Below, piece after piece: positions 17,898 through 26,322 of a stretch of DNA of 64,000 bases. Source of the DNA: Paludibacter sp. (GTDB taxonomy: Bacteria; Bacteroidota; Bacteroidia; Bacteroidales; Paludibacteraceae). The stretch spans positions 62,001-126,000 of the forward strand of contig JAQTTH010000004.1 in the NCBI GenBank assembly GCA_028710895.1, given 5' to 3'. The notes beneath the pieces are model-generated. The model made no database searches. It worked only from the letters and a program-made list of their open reading frames with translations, and was not told the origin of the DNA. The first letter of the stretch is position 1. Each line of letters starts with the position of its first letter. A program made the position numbers and the translations under genes.

Positions 17898-19103
17898 ATG
17901 AAAATATTAGTTTTAAACTGCGGAAGTTCGTCGGTAAAATATAAATTGATCGACATGGATACCAAAGAAGAATTGGGATCCGGAGCTGTTGAAAAAATTG
18001 GGATGAAAGGTTCGTTTCTGAAACATGTTCGTCGCGATGGTCAAAAAGTGATGCTTAAAGGTGAAATCCTAGAACATCAATTAGCTGTTGAATACATTTT
18101 AGGAGTTCTTACAAGTGCCAAGCATGGTTGCGTTGAATCGTTAGACGAAATTAATGCTGTTGGGCATCGTGTGGTTCACGGGGGCGAAAAATTCAATTCG
18201 AGTGTATTGATTACCGATGAGGTGATTCGTAAGATTGAGGAATGTATAGACATTGCTCCGCTTCATAATCCACCAAATTTAGCCGGTATCAATGCAATCA
18301 ATGAATTGCTTCCTAACGTACCGCAGGTTGGTGTTTTCGATACAGCATTTCACCAAACAATGCCTGAGCATGCTTACATGTATGGTATTCCGTATTCGTT
18401 ATACACAAAATATGGTATCCGCCGTTATGGTTTTCACGGAACAAGTCACCGCTACGTTTCAAAACGTGCTGCTGAATTCCTGGGATTGGATTATAATAAC
18501 AGCAAAATCATCACTGCTCATATCGGTAATGGTGCATCCATTGCAGCTATTTTAAACGGAAAATCGGTCGATACTTCAATGGGTTTCACGCCTATCGAAG
18601 GATTGATGATGGGAACACGTTCGGGCGATGTTGATTTAGGTGTTGTGACTTTCCTGATGGAAAAAGAAATGATCGGTTCAGCTTCTGTGTCTACTTTGTT
18701 TAACAAACACAGTGGTGTGTTGGGTGTTTCGGGTGTTTCGTCGGATATGCGCGATGTAGAAGCCGCAATAAAAGAAGGCAATCACCGCGCAAAATTGGCC
18801 TGGGACATGTACGAATACCGCATCCTGAAATATATTGGTTCATACATAGCGGCTTTGAATGGCGTAGATGCCATCATTTTCACGGGTGGAGTAGGAGAGA
18901 ACCAGACAAGTACACGTCAGTTTATTGCTGATGGTTTAGCCTACATGGGTGTAGAAGTTGATGCTGAATTAAATGCAAAATCGCGCGGAAAAGAAGTACT
19001 GTTAAGTACTCCGAATTCGAAAGTGAAGATTGCCGTTGTACCAACCGACGAAGAGTTTATGATTGCTTCGGATACGCTTGAAATTGTACTTCAACAGAAA
19101 TAA
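17898..19103 (+). CDS. ackA: Acetate kinase
   Basis: Acetate kinase of 401 residues, making ATP and acetate from acetyl phosphate. Motifs: LNCGSSSVKYKL at the start (phosphate loop), GHRVVHGGEKF, GVFDTAFHQTMP, RRYGFHGTSHRYV, the ADP-binding AHIGNGASI, and IIFTGGVGEN. Length and order are normal. It ends the pta-HAD-ackA operon and is followed by a strong terminator. The upstream SD is unusually good, suggesting high translation. Butyrate kinase is a possible relative, but the overall motif pattern is that of AckA. Confidence 0.96.
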   Translation: MKILVLNCGSSSVKYKLIDMDTKEELGSGAVEKIGMKGSFLKHVRRDGQKVMLKGEILEHQLAVEYILGVLTSAKHGCVESLDEINAVGHRVVHGGEKFNSSVLITDEVIRKIEECIDIAPLHNPPNLAGINAINELLPNVPQVGVFDTAFHQTMPEHAYMYGIPYSLYTKYGIRRYGFHGTSHRYVSKRAAEFLGLDYNNSKIITAHIGNGASIAAILNGKSVDTSMGFTPIEGLMMGTRSGDVDLGVVTFLMEKEMIGSASVSTLFNKHSGVLGVSGVSSDMRDVEAAIKEGNHRAKLAWDMYEYRILKYIGSYIAALNGVDAIIFTGGVGENQTSTRQFIADGLAYMGVEVDAELNAKSRGKEVLLSTPNSKVKIAVVPTDEEFMIASDTLEIVLQQK

Positions 19104-19133
19104 GATTTTGATTTGAGATTTTTGATAATTTGA

Positions 19134-19168
19134 AAAAATGCCTTGCAGATTCTGCAAGGCATTTTTTG
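19134..19168 (+). terminator. Intrinsic terminator after ackA
   Basis: Perfect 15-bp stem AAAAATGCCTTGCAG / CTGCAAGGCATTTTT with a 3-nt loop followed by Ts. It closes the acetate operon and shows that the upstream open frame of the next gene (to 19130) is not its real N-terminus. Confidence 0.92.
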
Positions 19169-19238
19169 TTACATAATTTTCCAGAGCATGTTTATCAATT
19201 CAAACAAGAGGTTTTGAATCTCTTTCGTATTTTTTTTC

Positions 19239-19246
19239 TACTTTTA
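19239..19246 (+). promoter_or_regulatory. Possible -7 element for the VIT1-family gene
   Basis: TACTTTTA, one mismatch from TAnnTTTG, 15 bp before the ATG at 19262, downstream of the ackA terminator. Confidence 0.35.
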
Positions 19247-19261
19247 CAAAAAATATCAACA

Positions 19262-20356
19262 ATGAAAAATAAGAGTCTTCAAACAGAAATAGATGCTTGC
19301 TATTTGTACACTAAACTAGCAGAAAACGAAAAAGATGAGGCAGTTGCAAACGTGTTTCGACAAATGAGCGAGATAGAGCAAAGCCACGCGGAAGCTTTTG
19401 CCCGAAGAGAGAATATACCGTTTGATAGCTTGCGAAAGCCATCCTGGCGAGCTTTAACCCTGAATACTATTGGAAAAGTATTTGGTTACGATTATGTACT
19501 TGGTGCTTTGATGGACACAGAGAAAAGCCTCTCTAATGCCATCATTTCCACTAAGGAAAGAAATAAGCAGACATTAGATGGCAGTGAAACAAATCATGTG
19601 AAAATTCTGTGGTCTATCATTGAAAAAGATCAGAGTATAAGTGGTAGTCAGCATGCCAAATTTGAAAAGAAGCACCGTTCGGTAGGTGGCAACGCCATTC
19701 GTGCTGCGGTGTTGGGAGGCAATGATGGGTTGGTTTCCAATTTCAGTTTAATCATGGGAGTTGCCGGGGCAACTTCGGGTGAGCAGGGTGTGTTACTGGC
19801 TGGATTGGCCGGATTGCTTGCCGGAGCGTTGTCGATGGCTATGGGGGAATGGATTTCGGTAAAAAGTTCTCAGGAGCTTTACGAGAATCAGATGGCAATA
19901 GAGATGGATGAACTTGAAACAAATCCCGAGGGCGAAAAACGCGAACTGGCACTTATTTACATCGCTAAAGGCATCCCCGAAGAGCAGGCACATAGTATGG
20001 CCGACGAAATAATGCAGGATAAAACCCGTGCCCATGAAGTACTCGTAAAAGAAGAGCTTGGAATCAATGCCGAAGAGTTGAAAGGCTCGGCCATTGAGGC
20101 TGCATTGTATTCGTTTTTCTTATTTACAATTGGGGCGATAATTCCGCTGGCACCATTTTTCTTTACAAGCGGATTTCACGCTATATTGCTTAGTGTAATT
20201 GTAAGCGCTCTTGGTTTATTTCTGATTGGTGGCTCAATCACATTATTCACGGGCAAAAATGTATGGTATTCAGGCTTCCGTCAGGTTCTTTTTGGTTTGG
20301 CAGCTGCAACTATTACGTTTGGAATAGGAAAATTAATTGGCGTTGCCATATCGTGA
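19262..20356 (+). CDS. Ferritin-like domain fused to VIT1/CCC1-family transporter
   Basis: A 364-residue membrane protein. The N-terminal half (about 1-135) is a ferritin-like/rubrerythrin-type helical domain with an ExxH-type di-iron motif (EIEQSHAE). The C-terminal half is a VIT1/CCC1 iron or manganese transporter: AAVLGGNDGLVSNFSLIMGVAGA in TM1, a Gly/Ala-rich second helix, a cytosolic helical metal-binding insert, and three further helices. Likely role is export of Fe(II)/Mn(II) from the cytosol, with the N-terminal domain binding iron. The longer open frame to 19130 runs through the ackA terminator, so the ATG at 19262 is used. Single gene. Confidence 0.88.
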   Translation: MKNKSLQTEIDACYLYTKLAENEKDEAVANVFRQMSEIEQSHAEAFARRENIPFDSLRKPSWRALTLNTIGKVFGYDYVLGALMDTEKSLSNAIISTKERNKQTLDGSETNHVKILWSIIEKDQSISGSQHAKFEKKHRSVGGNAIRAAVLGGNDGLVSNFSLIMGVAGATSGEQGVLLAGLAGLLAGALSMAMGEWISVKSSQELYENQMAIEMDELETNPEGEKRELALIYIAKGIPEEQAHSMADEIMQDKTRAHEVLVKEELGINAEELKGSAIEAALYSFFLFTIGAIIPLAPFFFTSGFHAILLSVIVSALGLFLIGGSITLFTGKNVWYSGFRQVLFGLAAATITFGIGKLIGVAIS

Positions 20357-20441
20357 ATCAATATTTCGAAGTTTTCGAGACTACTTACTAATCTGTCAGT
20401 GAGTGTGGTTCTTTGTTTTTTATAAGAAATAACGCAAAAAG

Positions 20442-20472
20442 CTTGTCAGTTCAAATAAAAGCAGTACTTTTG
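20442..20472 (+). promoter_or_regulatory. Promoter of the initiator tRNA gene
   Basis: CTTG (20442-20445), 19-bp spacer, TACTTTTG (20465-20472), 14 bp before the tRNA: near-consensus Bacteroidota promoter. Confidence 0.65.
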
Positions 20473-20486
20473 CACTCACAAAATAT

Positions 20487-20566
<80 letters not shown>

Positions 20567-20578
<12 letters not shown>

Positions 20579-20599
20579 TTCGAAGCAGCCTTATTTTTT
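20567..20599 (+). terminator. Terminator of tRNA-fMet
   Basis: Stem AAGGCTGTTTC / GAAGCAGCCTT with one G:T pair and a 4-nt loop, followed by a T-run. Confidence 0.85.
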
Positions 20600-20655
20600 T
20601 GCAAATTAATTCCATTGAATTCCTATTTCGCAGCTATCTGATAATTTTTGATGAT

Positions 20656-20907
20656 ATGTTTCACGTATATGTTCTTCATAGCGCACATACCGGGAAGATT
20701 TATATTGGATTTACTTCAAATATAGAAGCAAGACTTATTGCGCATAATCATCCGTCAAATAAAGGTTGGACCATGTCTTTTATGCCATGGAAACTTATTC
20801 ACTCAGAAGTGTATGAGGCGAAAGAAGATGCTATGGCAAGAGAGAAGTAATTAAAATCGGCAAGAGGAAGAGAATTTATTTACAGTATTATTCAATATTT
20901 GAGTTAG
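20656..20907 (+). pseudogene. GIY-YIG nuclease-domain protein, interrupted by a stop codon
   Basis: From the ATG at 20656 the frame reads like a small UPF0213-type GIY-YIG protein: FHVYVLHSAHTGKIYIGFTS carries the VYVL and IYIG halves of the motif, followed by EARLIAHN and WKLIHSE. After MAREK a TAA stop (20848-20850) falls where relatives continue with an aromatic residue and LKS; the same frame downstream gives LKSARGREFI, exactly the expected ending, up to a second stop at 20907. One base change (TAT or TAC to TAA) would explain it. It lies between two copies of a tRNA-fMet fragment. A functional truncated product cannot be excluded. Confidence 0.8.
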
Positions 20908-20964
20908 CTCGATGGGCTTATATCCGCCAGCTGGCGGACGTTCGTTCGAGTCGGGCCTCCGCAA
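20903..20964 (+). pseudogene. Partial, degenerate tRNA-fMet copy
   Basis: Aligns to tRNA-fMet from the D arm to the discriminator base. The D-arm 3' strand (TAGCTCG) and anticodon stem 5' strand (TGGGCT) are recognisable. The anticodon arm is replaced by the palindrome CCGCCAGCTGGCGG (20923-20936). The T arm and acceptor 3' strand are identical to the intact gene. There is no acceptor 5' strand, so it cannot fold as a tRNA. Confidence 0.85.
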
Positions 20965-20984
20965 CTAAGGAAAAGGCTGTTTCA
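20939..20984 (+). repeat. 46-bp direct repeat, copy 2
   Basis: Identical over 46 bp to 20533-20578. Together the copies resemble attachment-site repeats at a tRNA 3' end or a tandem duplication. Confidence 0.9.
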
Positions 20985-21004
20985 ATTAGAAACAGCCTTT
21001 TTTA
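20972..21004 (+). terminator. Second copy of the tRNA terminator, restored stem
   Basis: Stem AAAGGCTGTTTC / GAAACAGCCTTT, 12 bp perfect, loop AATTA, then Ts. It differs from copy 1 in the loop and 3' arm but keeps pairing. Confidence 0.8.
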
Positions 21005-21288
21005 TTTAATAAACTTATAGCTTATTCAGGTCGTGCTTCTCAGCCGAAAAAGAAGTGTTTTAGTAAGACATTTTTTTAGTTTTAATGCCTGATAGTTTCT
21101 CTCTGCTTTCAATCCTATTTCTCATTATATATGAGCTAATTAACAATGAAATAGCTCGTTTATAAAATAAATATTCTCATTGCAAGTACTGTTTGCCGTT
21201 TTTTTATGTTTGTAATAAAAAAATCGTTATATTTGCACCTCTTTAAAAAAAAAGAAATAATTAATGTCTTATTTTAAATAAAATTTCC
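21005..21288. other. Intergenic region before secDF
   Basis: About 280 bp of AT-rich DNA with no supported gene. The only signal I see is a -7 element TATATTTG at 21228-21235, 54 bp before secDF; a TTTG box (21209-21212) lies only 15 bp upstream of it, shorter than the usual spacing. Confidence 0.45.
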
Positions 21289-24200
21289 ATGCAAAACAAA
21301 GGACTTATCAGACTTTTTGCGGTAGCACTCACCCTTGTGTGTTTATTTTACCTCTCATTTAGCGTTGTTACAAATATGTACGACAAAAAGGCTAAAGAAT
21401 ATGCCCAGGGAGATAAAATGAAGGAGTACAATTACCTAGACTCTATCGGGGGTCAAAAGGTTTGGTTGAGCTACACGTTGAAAGAATGTCGCGACAAAGA
21501 AATTAACCTGGGTCTCGACCTTAAGGGTGGTATGAACGTTACTCTTGAAGTATCAGTGGCTGAAGTTGTTCACTCATTATCGGACTTCAACAATTCTCCT
21601 AATTTCCTTCAGGCTTTGAAAATAGCCAGCGAACGTGAAAAAACAAATAGTCAGGTTTCATACGTTGATTTGTTTGTTAAGGCCTATTTGGAGCTTGATC
21701 CTCAAGCGAAACTATCTACTATTTTCAGTACATTCGAATTAAAAGACAAAATCACGTTGACTACTTCGAACGATGATGTTGTTAAAGTATTGAAAACAGA
21801 AGTTGATGGTGCAATTGCTAACTCATTCAACGTATTACGTCAACGTATCGACCGCTTTGGAGTGGTTCAGCCGAACATTCAGAAATTAGGTAACGGACGT
21901 ATCCTTGTTGAACTTCCGGGTATTAAAGAGCCGGAACGTGTTCGTAAATTGCTTCAGGGATCTGCTAACCTTGAGTTTTGGGAAACATATGAATTAAGCG
22001 ATATTATCAGCAATTTGACTGAAGCTAACAAAGTGTTGGCTACATTGCAAGCTAATGGTTCTAAAGCTCCTGCTGCTGTTGATTCAACCAAAAAAACTAT
22101 TGCTGCTGCAGCTGCTCCTGTTGCTAAGAAAGCTACACCTGCTGTATCGAGCGTTGATAGCCTGAAAGCTGCGTTGGGTAAAAAAGCCGAAACTTCTACC
22201 GACTCTACCAAAATGCTTGAAAAGAACCGCAAAGAAAATCCTTTGTTTGCAGTGCTTCAAATCAATGCTCAGGGTGGACAAGTTGCTCCCGGTCCTGTTG
22301 TAGGTATGGCTCAGGCTAAAGATACGTCTAAAATCAATGCTTATTTTGCAACAAAACAGGTTCGCGAAGTATTGCCACGTGATTTAGGTTTGAGATGGTC
22401 GGTTAAAGCGCTTGACAAAAAAGGCGAAATCTTCCAATTGATTGCTATCAAAATGACTAACCGTGATGGACGTGCTCCACTTGGAGGTGATGTAATTACC
22501 GATGCCCGTGCCGACTTTGCACAAACTTCAGCTTATGCTAACGTAAGCATGAGTATGAATCAGGAAGGTGCTAAAACATGGGCTCGTATGACCAAAGACA
22601 ATATTGGTAAATGTATTGCCATTGCGTTGGACGGATATATTTATTCATTCCCACGTGTAAATACCGAAATCGAAGGTGGTAACTCACAAATCACCGGTAA
22701 CTTTACAGTTGAGGAAGCAAAGGATTTAGCAAACACATTGAAGTCGGGTAAAATGCCTGCTCCTGCACGCATTGTACAGGAAAGCATTGTTGGTCCATCA
22801 TTGGGTCAGGAAGCAATTAATAACGGTGTAATCTCGTTTATCATTGCATTTGTACTTGTATTGTTATACATGATTCTTTATTATGGTGTGGTTCCGGGGC
22901 TTATTGCTGATATTGCTTTGCTTATCAACGTATTCTTCCTGTTTGGTGTGCTGTCGTCGTTTGGTGCAGTTCTTACACTGCCTGGTATTGCGGGTATCGT
23001 ACTGACGCTCGGTATGGCGGTGGATGCAAACGTGCTTATGTATGAGCGTATACGTGAGGAAATGAATAAGGGTAAGACCATGCGTAAAGCGATTGACGAT
23101 GGTATCGGACACGCGCTTTCGGCTATTATCGACTCGAACGTTACAACCATTATTACCGGTGTTATTTTGGCATTCTTCGGAACAGGACCTATCAAAGGTT
23201 TTGCTGTAACTGAAATTATCGGGGTATTGACTTCATTCTTTACTGCTGTGTTCCTTACACGTTATATGTTGTATTTGTATGCCGATCACAAAAGTGCCAA
23301 AGAAATCTCTTTCATTACAGGGGTTACCAAAAACTGGTTTAAAGACACTAAAATTGACTTCATGGGAATCCGTAAATGGATGTACGGTATCTCAATTGCT
23401 TTGATGTTGATTAGCTGTATTTCGTTTGCAACCCGTGGATTTAGTTTGGGTATTGACTTCGCCGGTGGACGTAACTATGTTGTTGCTTTTGACAAAGCTG
23501 TAAGTACTGAGCAGGTTCGTAAACTTCTCGATAAAGCATTTGATGGTGACATGCCACAGGTAATCACTATCGGTACCGATAATCAGGTTCGTATTGCTAC
23601 AAAATACAAAATCAACGATAATGCCCCAACTATCGATAACGAAATTGAAGGCAAAATCTACGATAACCTGAAACCTTTATTGGGCGCTTCGGTTACTAAA
23701 GAACAATTTATCAAAGAAAATATCAAGAGTTCGCAAAAAGTGGGACCTACGGTGGCTGACGATATTAAAAGATCGGCTATCTGGTCGGTAATTTTGGCTA
23801 TCTTCGGTATTGGTTTGTATATCTTTATTCGTTTCCGCGAGTGGGGTTATGCTCTTGGTGCTATTGTTTCGTTGGCTCACGATGCTATTATTACCTTAGG
23901 TTTGTTCTCACTGTTCTATGGTCTTTTACCATTCTCTATGGAAATTGACCAGGCATTTATAGCGGCAATTCTGACGGTAATCGGTTACTCGGTTCACGAT
24001 ACTGTAATCAACTACGACCGTATCCGTGAAAACGTATTGCTGTTCCCTAAACGCGACAGAATATCGCTGATCAACCTTTCGGTAAACGAAATGTTGGGAC
24101 GTACTTTCAGTACCACTGCAACAGTAATCCTGACACTGCTTTCGATGTTTATCTTCGGTGGTGAAACAATTCGCGGATTTATCTTCGCCATGTTGTTTGG

Positions 24201-24324
24201 TATCTTTATCGGAACGTATTCTTCGGTATTTATCGCTTCGCCAATTACAGTGGAAATGGAAAAACTTGTTAGCATGGCCAGAGTGAAAAAGGCTAACAAA
24301 AAACTTGCTGAAACAAAGAAATAA
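21289..24324 (+). CDS. secDF: Fused protein translocase subunit SecDF
   Basis: A single 1011-residue SecD-SecF fusion, the form common in Bacteroidota. It uses proton motive force to help Sec-dependent export across the inner membrane. Order: TM1 (about 8-28), periplasmic SecD domain with the conserved LGLDLKGGMNV (75-85), an Ala/Lys/Ser-rich insertion (about 250-315), then five TMs with the signature GMAVDANVLMYERIREE. The SecF half begins near residue 695 with its own TM, FSLGIDFAGGRNY, a periplasmic domain and five TMs with IGYSVHDTVINYDRIREN. All key motifs are intact. The Ala-rich insertion looks lineage specific. Ends before a terminator. Confidence 0.96.
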   Translation: MQNKGLIRLFAVALTLVCLFYLSFSVVTNMYDKKAKEYAQGDKMKEYNYLDSIGGQKVWLSYTLKECRDKEINLGLDLKGGMNVTLEVSVAEVVHSLSDFNNSPNFLQALKIASEREKTNSQVSYVDLFVKAYLELDPQAKLSTIFSTFELKDKITLTTSNDDVVKVLKTEVDGAIANSFNVLRQRIDRFGVVQPNIQKLGNGRILVELPGIKEPERVRKLLQGSANLEFWETYELSDIISNLTEANKVLATLQANGSKAPAAVDSTKKTIAAAAAPVAKKATPAVSSVDSLKAALGKKAETSTDSTKMLEKNRKENPLFAVLQINAQGGQVAPGPVVGMAQAKDTSKINAYFATKQVREVLPRDLGLRWSVKALDKKGEIFQLIAIKMTNRDGRAPLGGDVITDARADFAQTSAYANVSMSMNQEGAKTWARMTKDNIGKCIAIALDGYIYSFPRVNTEIEGGNSQITGNFTVEEAKDLANTLKSGKMPAPARIVQESIVGPSLGQEAINNGVISFIIAFVLVLLYMILYYGVVPGLIADIALLINVFFLFGVLSSFGAVLTLPGIAGIVLTLGMAVDANVLMYERIREEMNKGKTMRKAIDDGIGHALSAIIDSNVTTIITGVILAFFGTGPIKGFAVTEIIGVLTSFFTAVFLTRYMLYLYADHKSAKEISFITGVTKNWFKDTKIDFMGIRKWMYGISIALMLISCISFATRGFSLGIDFAGGRNYVVAFDKAVSTEQVRKLLDKAFDGDMPQVITIGTDNQVRIATKYKINDNAPTIDNEIEGKIYDNLKPLLGASVTKEQFIKENIKSSQKVGPTVADDIKRSAIWSVILAIFGIGLYIFIRFREWGYALGAIVSLAHDAIITLGLFSLFYGLLPFSMEIDQAFIAAILTVIGYSVHDTVINYDRIRENVLLFPKRDRISLINLSVNEMLGRTFSTTATVILTLLSMFIFGGETIRGFIFAMLFGIFIGTYSSVFIASPITVEMEKLVSMARVKKANKKLAETKK

Positions 24325-24353
24325 TTCATAGAAATACGATTTATAAAAGCCGG

Positions 24354-24390
24354 AAAAGCCTTACTGATTAAGTTCAGTGAGGCTTTTTTG
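24354..24390 (+). terminator. Intrinsic terminator after secDF
   Basis: Stem AAAAGCCTTACTGA / TTCAGTGAGGCTTTT with one G:T pair, then Ts. It has a near-identical relative at 25481. Confidence 0.88.
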
Positions 24391-24432
24391 TATTCTACAT
24401 ATTCGCTAACTTTTTCATAGTATTATAATTGC

Positions 24433-24440
24433 TATATTTG
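24433..24440 (+). promoter_or_regulatory. -7 element before the YitT-family gene
   Basis: TATATTTG fits TAnnTTTG, 34 bp before the ATG at 24474 and 13 bp before a GTG at 24453. Confidence 0.4.
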
Positions 24441-24473
24441 TTCTGAATTTGTTTGGTGGAAACTAAAAGAATA

Positions 24474-25454
24474 ATGCGTATGAATCCCATCTTTCTGTAT
24501 CTGATATTTCAGATTATTCTTCGAAAAAAGAAAAAAGCATCTAAAACGGATAGGCGATACTCCGACTTCGAGCTGGCCAAAGCATACCGGGAATTGATAA
24601 TTGTGCTGAAAAGAATGATTAAGGATATTGTTCTGATTACTCTGGGTGCCTTTTCGGCCGCTTTTGGGCTCAAGGGCTTCCTTCTGAGCAATCATTTTAT
24701 CGATGGTGGGGTAACGGGTATATCGTTGCTTGTATCGGCCATTACACCCGTTCCGCTTTATATTCTTATCATTTGTATCAATATTCCGTTTATTCTGTTG
24801 GGATACAAAGTGATGGGCAAAGAGTTTGCCGTTAAAACTGTTTATGGCATTTCGTGTCTGGCAGTTTGCCTGGCCACTGTGAGCTTTCCGCTTATCACCT
24901 ACGACAAATTACTGGTAGCTGTTTTCGGTGGATTTTTCCTTGGAACAGGTATCGGGCTTGCTGTGCGCGGCGGCGCTGTGATTGATGGCACCGAAGTGCT
25001 AGCCATTTACCTGAGCCGCAAGCTGAGCACGTCTATCGGTTCGGTTATTATTGCTATCAACGTATTGGTTTTCTCGGTAGGAGCCTATTTATTGGGCATT
25101 GAGATTGCCCTTTATTCGATGATAACCTATCTGGCCGCTTCGAAAACGCTCGATTTTATTGTGGAGGGAATTGAGGAATATATTGGTGTAACGATTGTGT
25201 CGTTTCACAGCGAAGAAATACGCCAGATGATAACCACCAAAATGGGACGTGGTGTGACTGTGTATAAAGGGAAGCGCGGGTTCGGTAAGCGTGGCGAAAC
25301 GAAGGATGTTGATATTATTTATACCGTTGTAACCCGCCTGGAGCTGAACCGGCTGAAAATGGAGATTGACAAAATAGAGCCCGATGCATTTTTTGTGATG
25401 AATAGCGTGAAGGATGCTAAAGGCGGTGTAATAAAAAAACGTCCGCTGGCATAA
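24474..25454 (+). CDS. YitT family membrane protein (DUF161 and DUF2179)
   Basis: Membrane protein of about 326 residues with a basic N-terminal region, five or six hydrophobic helices (about 45-210) and a C-terminal cytosolic DUF2179 domain (about 225-318). Family-typical strings include GLKGFLLSNHFIDGGVTGIS, GGAVIDGTEVLA and, in DUF2179, GRGVTVYKGKRGFGKRGETK and DAFFVMNSVKDAKGG. The transport substrate of the family is unknown. A GTG at 24453 (7 codons earlier) and an ATG at 24480 are alternative starts. Single gene with its own -7 element and terminator. Confidence 0.88.
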   Translation: MRMNPIFLYLIFQIILRKKKKASKTDRRYSDFELAKAYRELIIVLKRMIKDIVLITLGAFSAAFGLKGFLLSNHFIDGGVTGISLLVSAITPVPLYILIICINIPFILLGYKVMGKEFAVKTVYGISCLAVCLATVSFPLITYDKLLVAVFGGFFLGTGIGLAVRGGAVIDGTEVLAIYLSRKLSTSIGSVIIAINVLVFSVGAYLLGIEIALYSMITYLAASKTLDFIVEGIEEYIGVTIVSFHSEEIRQMITTKMGRGVTVYKGKRGFGKRGETKDVDIIYTVVTRLELNRLKMEIDKIEPDAFFVMNSVKDAKGGVIKKRPLA

Positions 25455-25480
25455 GCGTAATAGCAGATGTACTACTTGCG

Positions 25481-25516
25481 AAAGCCTTACTGATTTATTT
25501 CGGTGAGGCTTTTTTG
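25481..25516 (+). terminator. Intrinsic terminator after the YitT-family gene
   Basis: Stem AAAGCCTTACTGA / TTTCGGTGAGGCTTT with G:T pairs, then Ts. Almost the same sequence as the secDF terminator. Confidence 0.85.
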
Positions 25517-25558
25517 TGTTGCAACTTCCCTTTGTAACTTTCTTCAACCCCTCTAGGT

Positions 25559-25835
25559 TCTGACGAAACCTCTTTGTAAATTTACATAACTAAGTTGGTC
25601 TCTGACAAGTCAAGTTGTAAAATTCCTATAACAAGTTGCTTTCTGACTAACCAAGTTGCAATATTTCTATAACAAGTTAGCTTCTGACAAAGTCAAGTTA
25701 CAATATTCCTATAACAAGTTGCCTCCTGACTCAATCGAGTTGTGAAATTACTCAGTCATGTTGGCTTCTGACAAAGTCAAGTAGTAAAATTACTTAGCCA
25801 AGTAGGTCTCTGACTCAACCCGGAAGGTTTCTGAC
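25559..25835. repeat. Degenerate 41-42 bp tandem repeat array
   Basis: About six and a half units, each starting TCTGAC and containing CAAGTTG twice, around a core like AAAATTCCTATAACAAGTT. First units begin at 25559, 25601, 25642 and 25683 (42, 41 and 41 bp apart); later units are more divergent and end with two short TCTGAC units (25810-25835). All frames have stops, so it is not coding. No Cas genes, and units lack distinct spacers, so it is not CRISPR. Confidence 0.85.
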
Positions 25836-25945
25836 AACTTAGGGTGCGAAAAATACATTCATTGCTCAACTGCTGACAGGGTTTTCAACCGCTGTCGGAG
25901 TTGTATGTATTGATATTTCTTCTCTGGAAACGACTAGGAACAACA

Positions 25946-25975
25946 AGCGCAACTCTTTTTGAATTGCGCTTGTTT
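25946..25975. repeat. Hairpin in non-coding island
   Basis: ACAAGCGCAA and TTGCGCTTGT form a 10-bp stem with a loop of about 10 nt. No T-run of terminator type follows directly. Confidence 0.6.
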
Positions 25976-26035
25976 CCGGGAAAGTAGTGATAGTGGATAA
26001 AGAATATTAATCCGAAGTGCTTGTAAGTAAATTAT

Positions 26036-26322
26036 TTGATATTGGGGTTTTACCCCAAACCCCACTTCATTTTTTGGCTTGAACCAAAAAACGAAGCAAA
26101 AAAGTCCAAGACTTCGCCCGCTTCACTCAAAAAAACTTACGCTCGAAAGGCTAAAATCCTCCAAACTCCTCCCTTCGGTCGTCAAACAAGGAGTATTTTT
26201 GCGCCTTTCTCACTTGTTTTTTGGCTCACCGGACGATGTCAGTCGTCGGTAACCCTTTACAGAATTTTAGGATTATTGACCTTCCTCAGGGATGAATCAA
26301 ACAAATACACTACGAGTATGAA
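26036..26322. other. Non-coding, repeat-like stretch
   Basis: Contains C-rich and T/A-rich words such as GGGGTTTTACCCCAAACCCC followed by text like GAAGCAAAAAAGTCCAAGAC. From memory this type of sequence is scattered in many Bacteroidota genomes and gives spurious open frames. The open frame here has no domain and overlaps the real gene on the other strand. I see no gene in it. Confidence 0.5.

Noticed and set aside
19130-19261. Upstream start for the VIT1-family gene
   Set aside because: The added residues are encoded by the ackA terminator hairpin.
25559-25835. CRISPR array or repeat protein gene
   Set aside because: No distinct repeat/spacer alternation, and every frame has stop codons.
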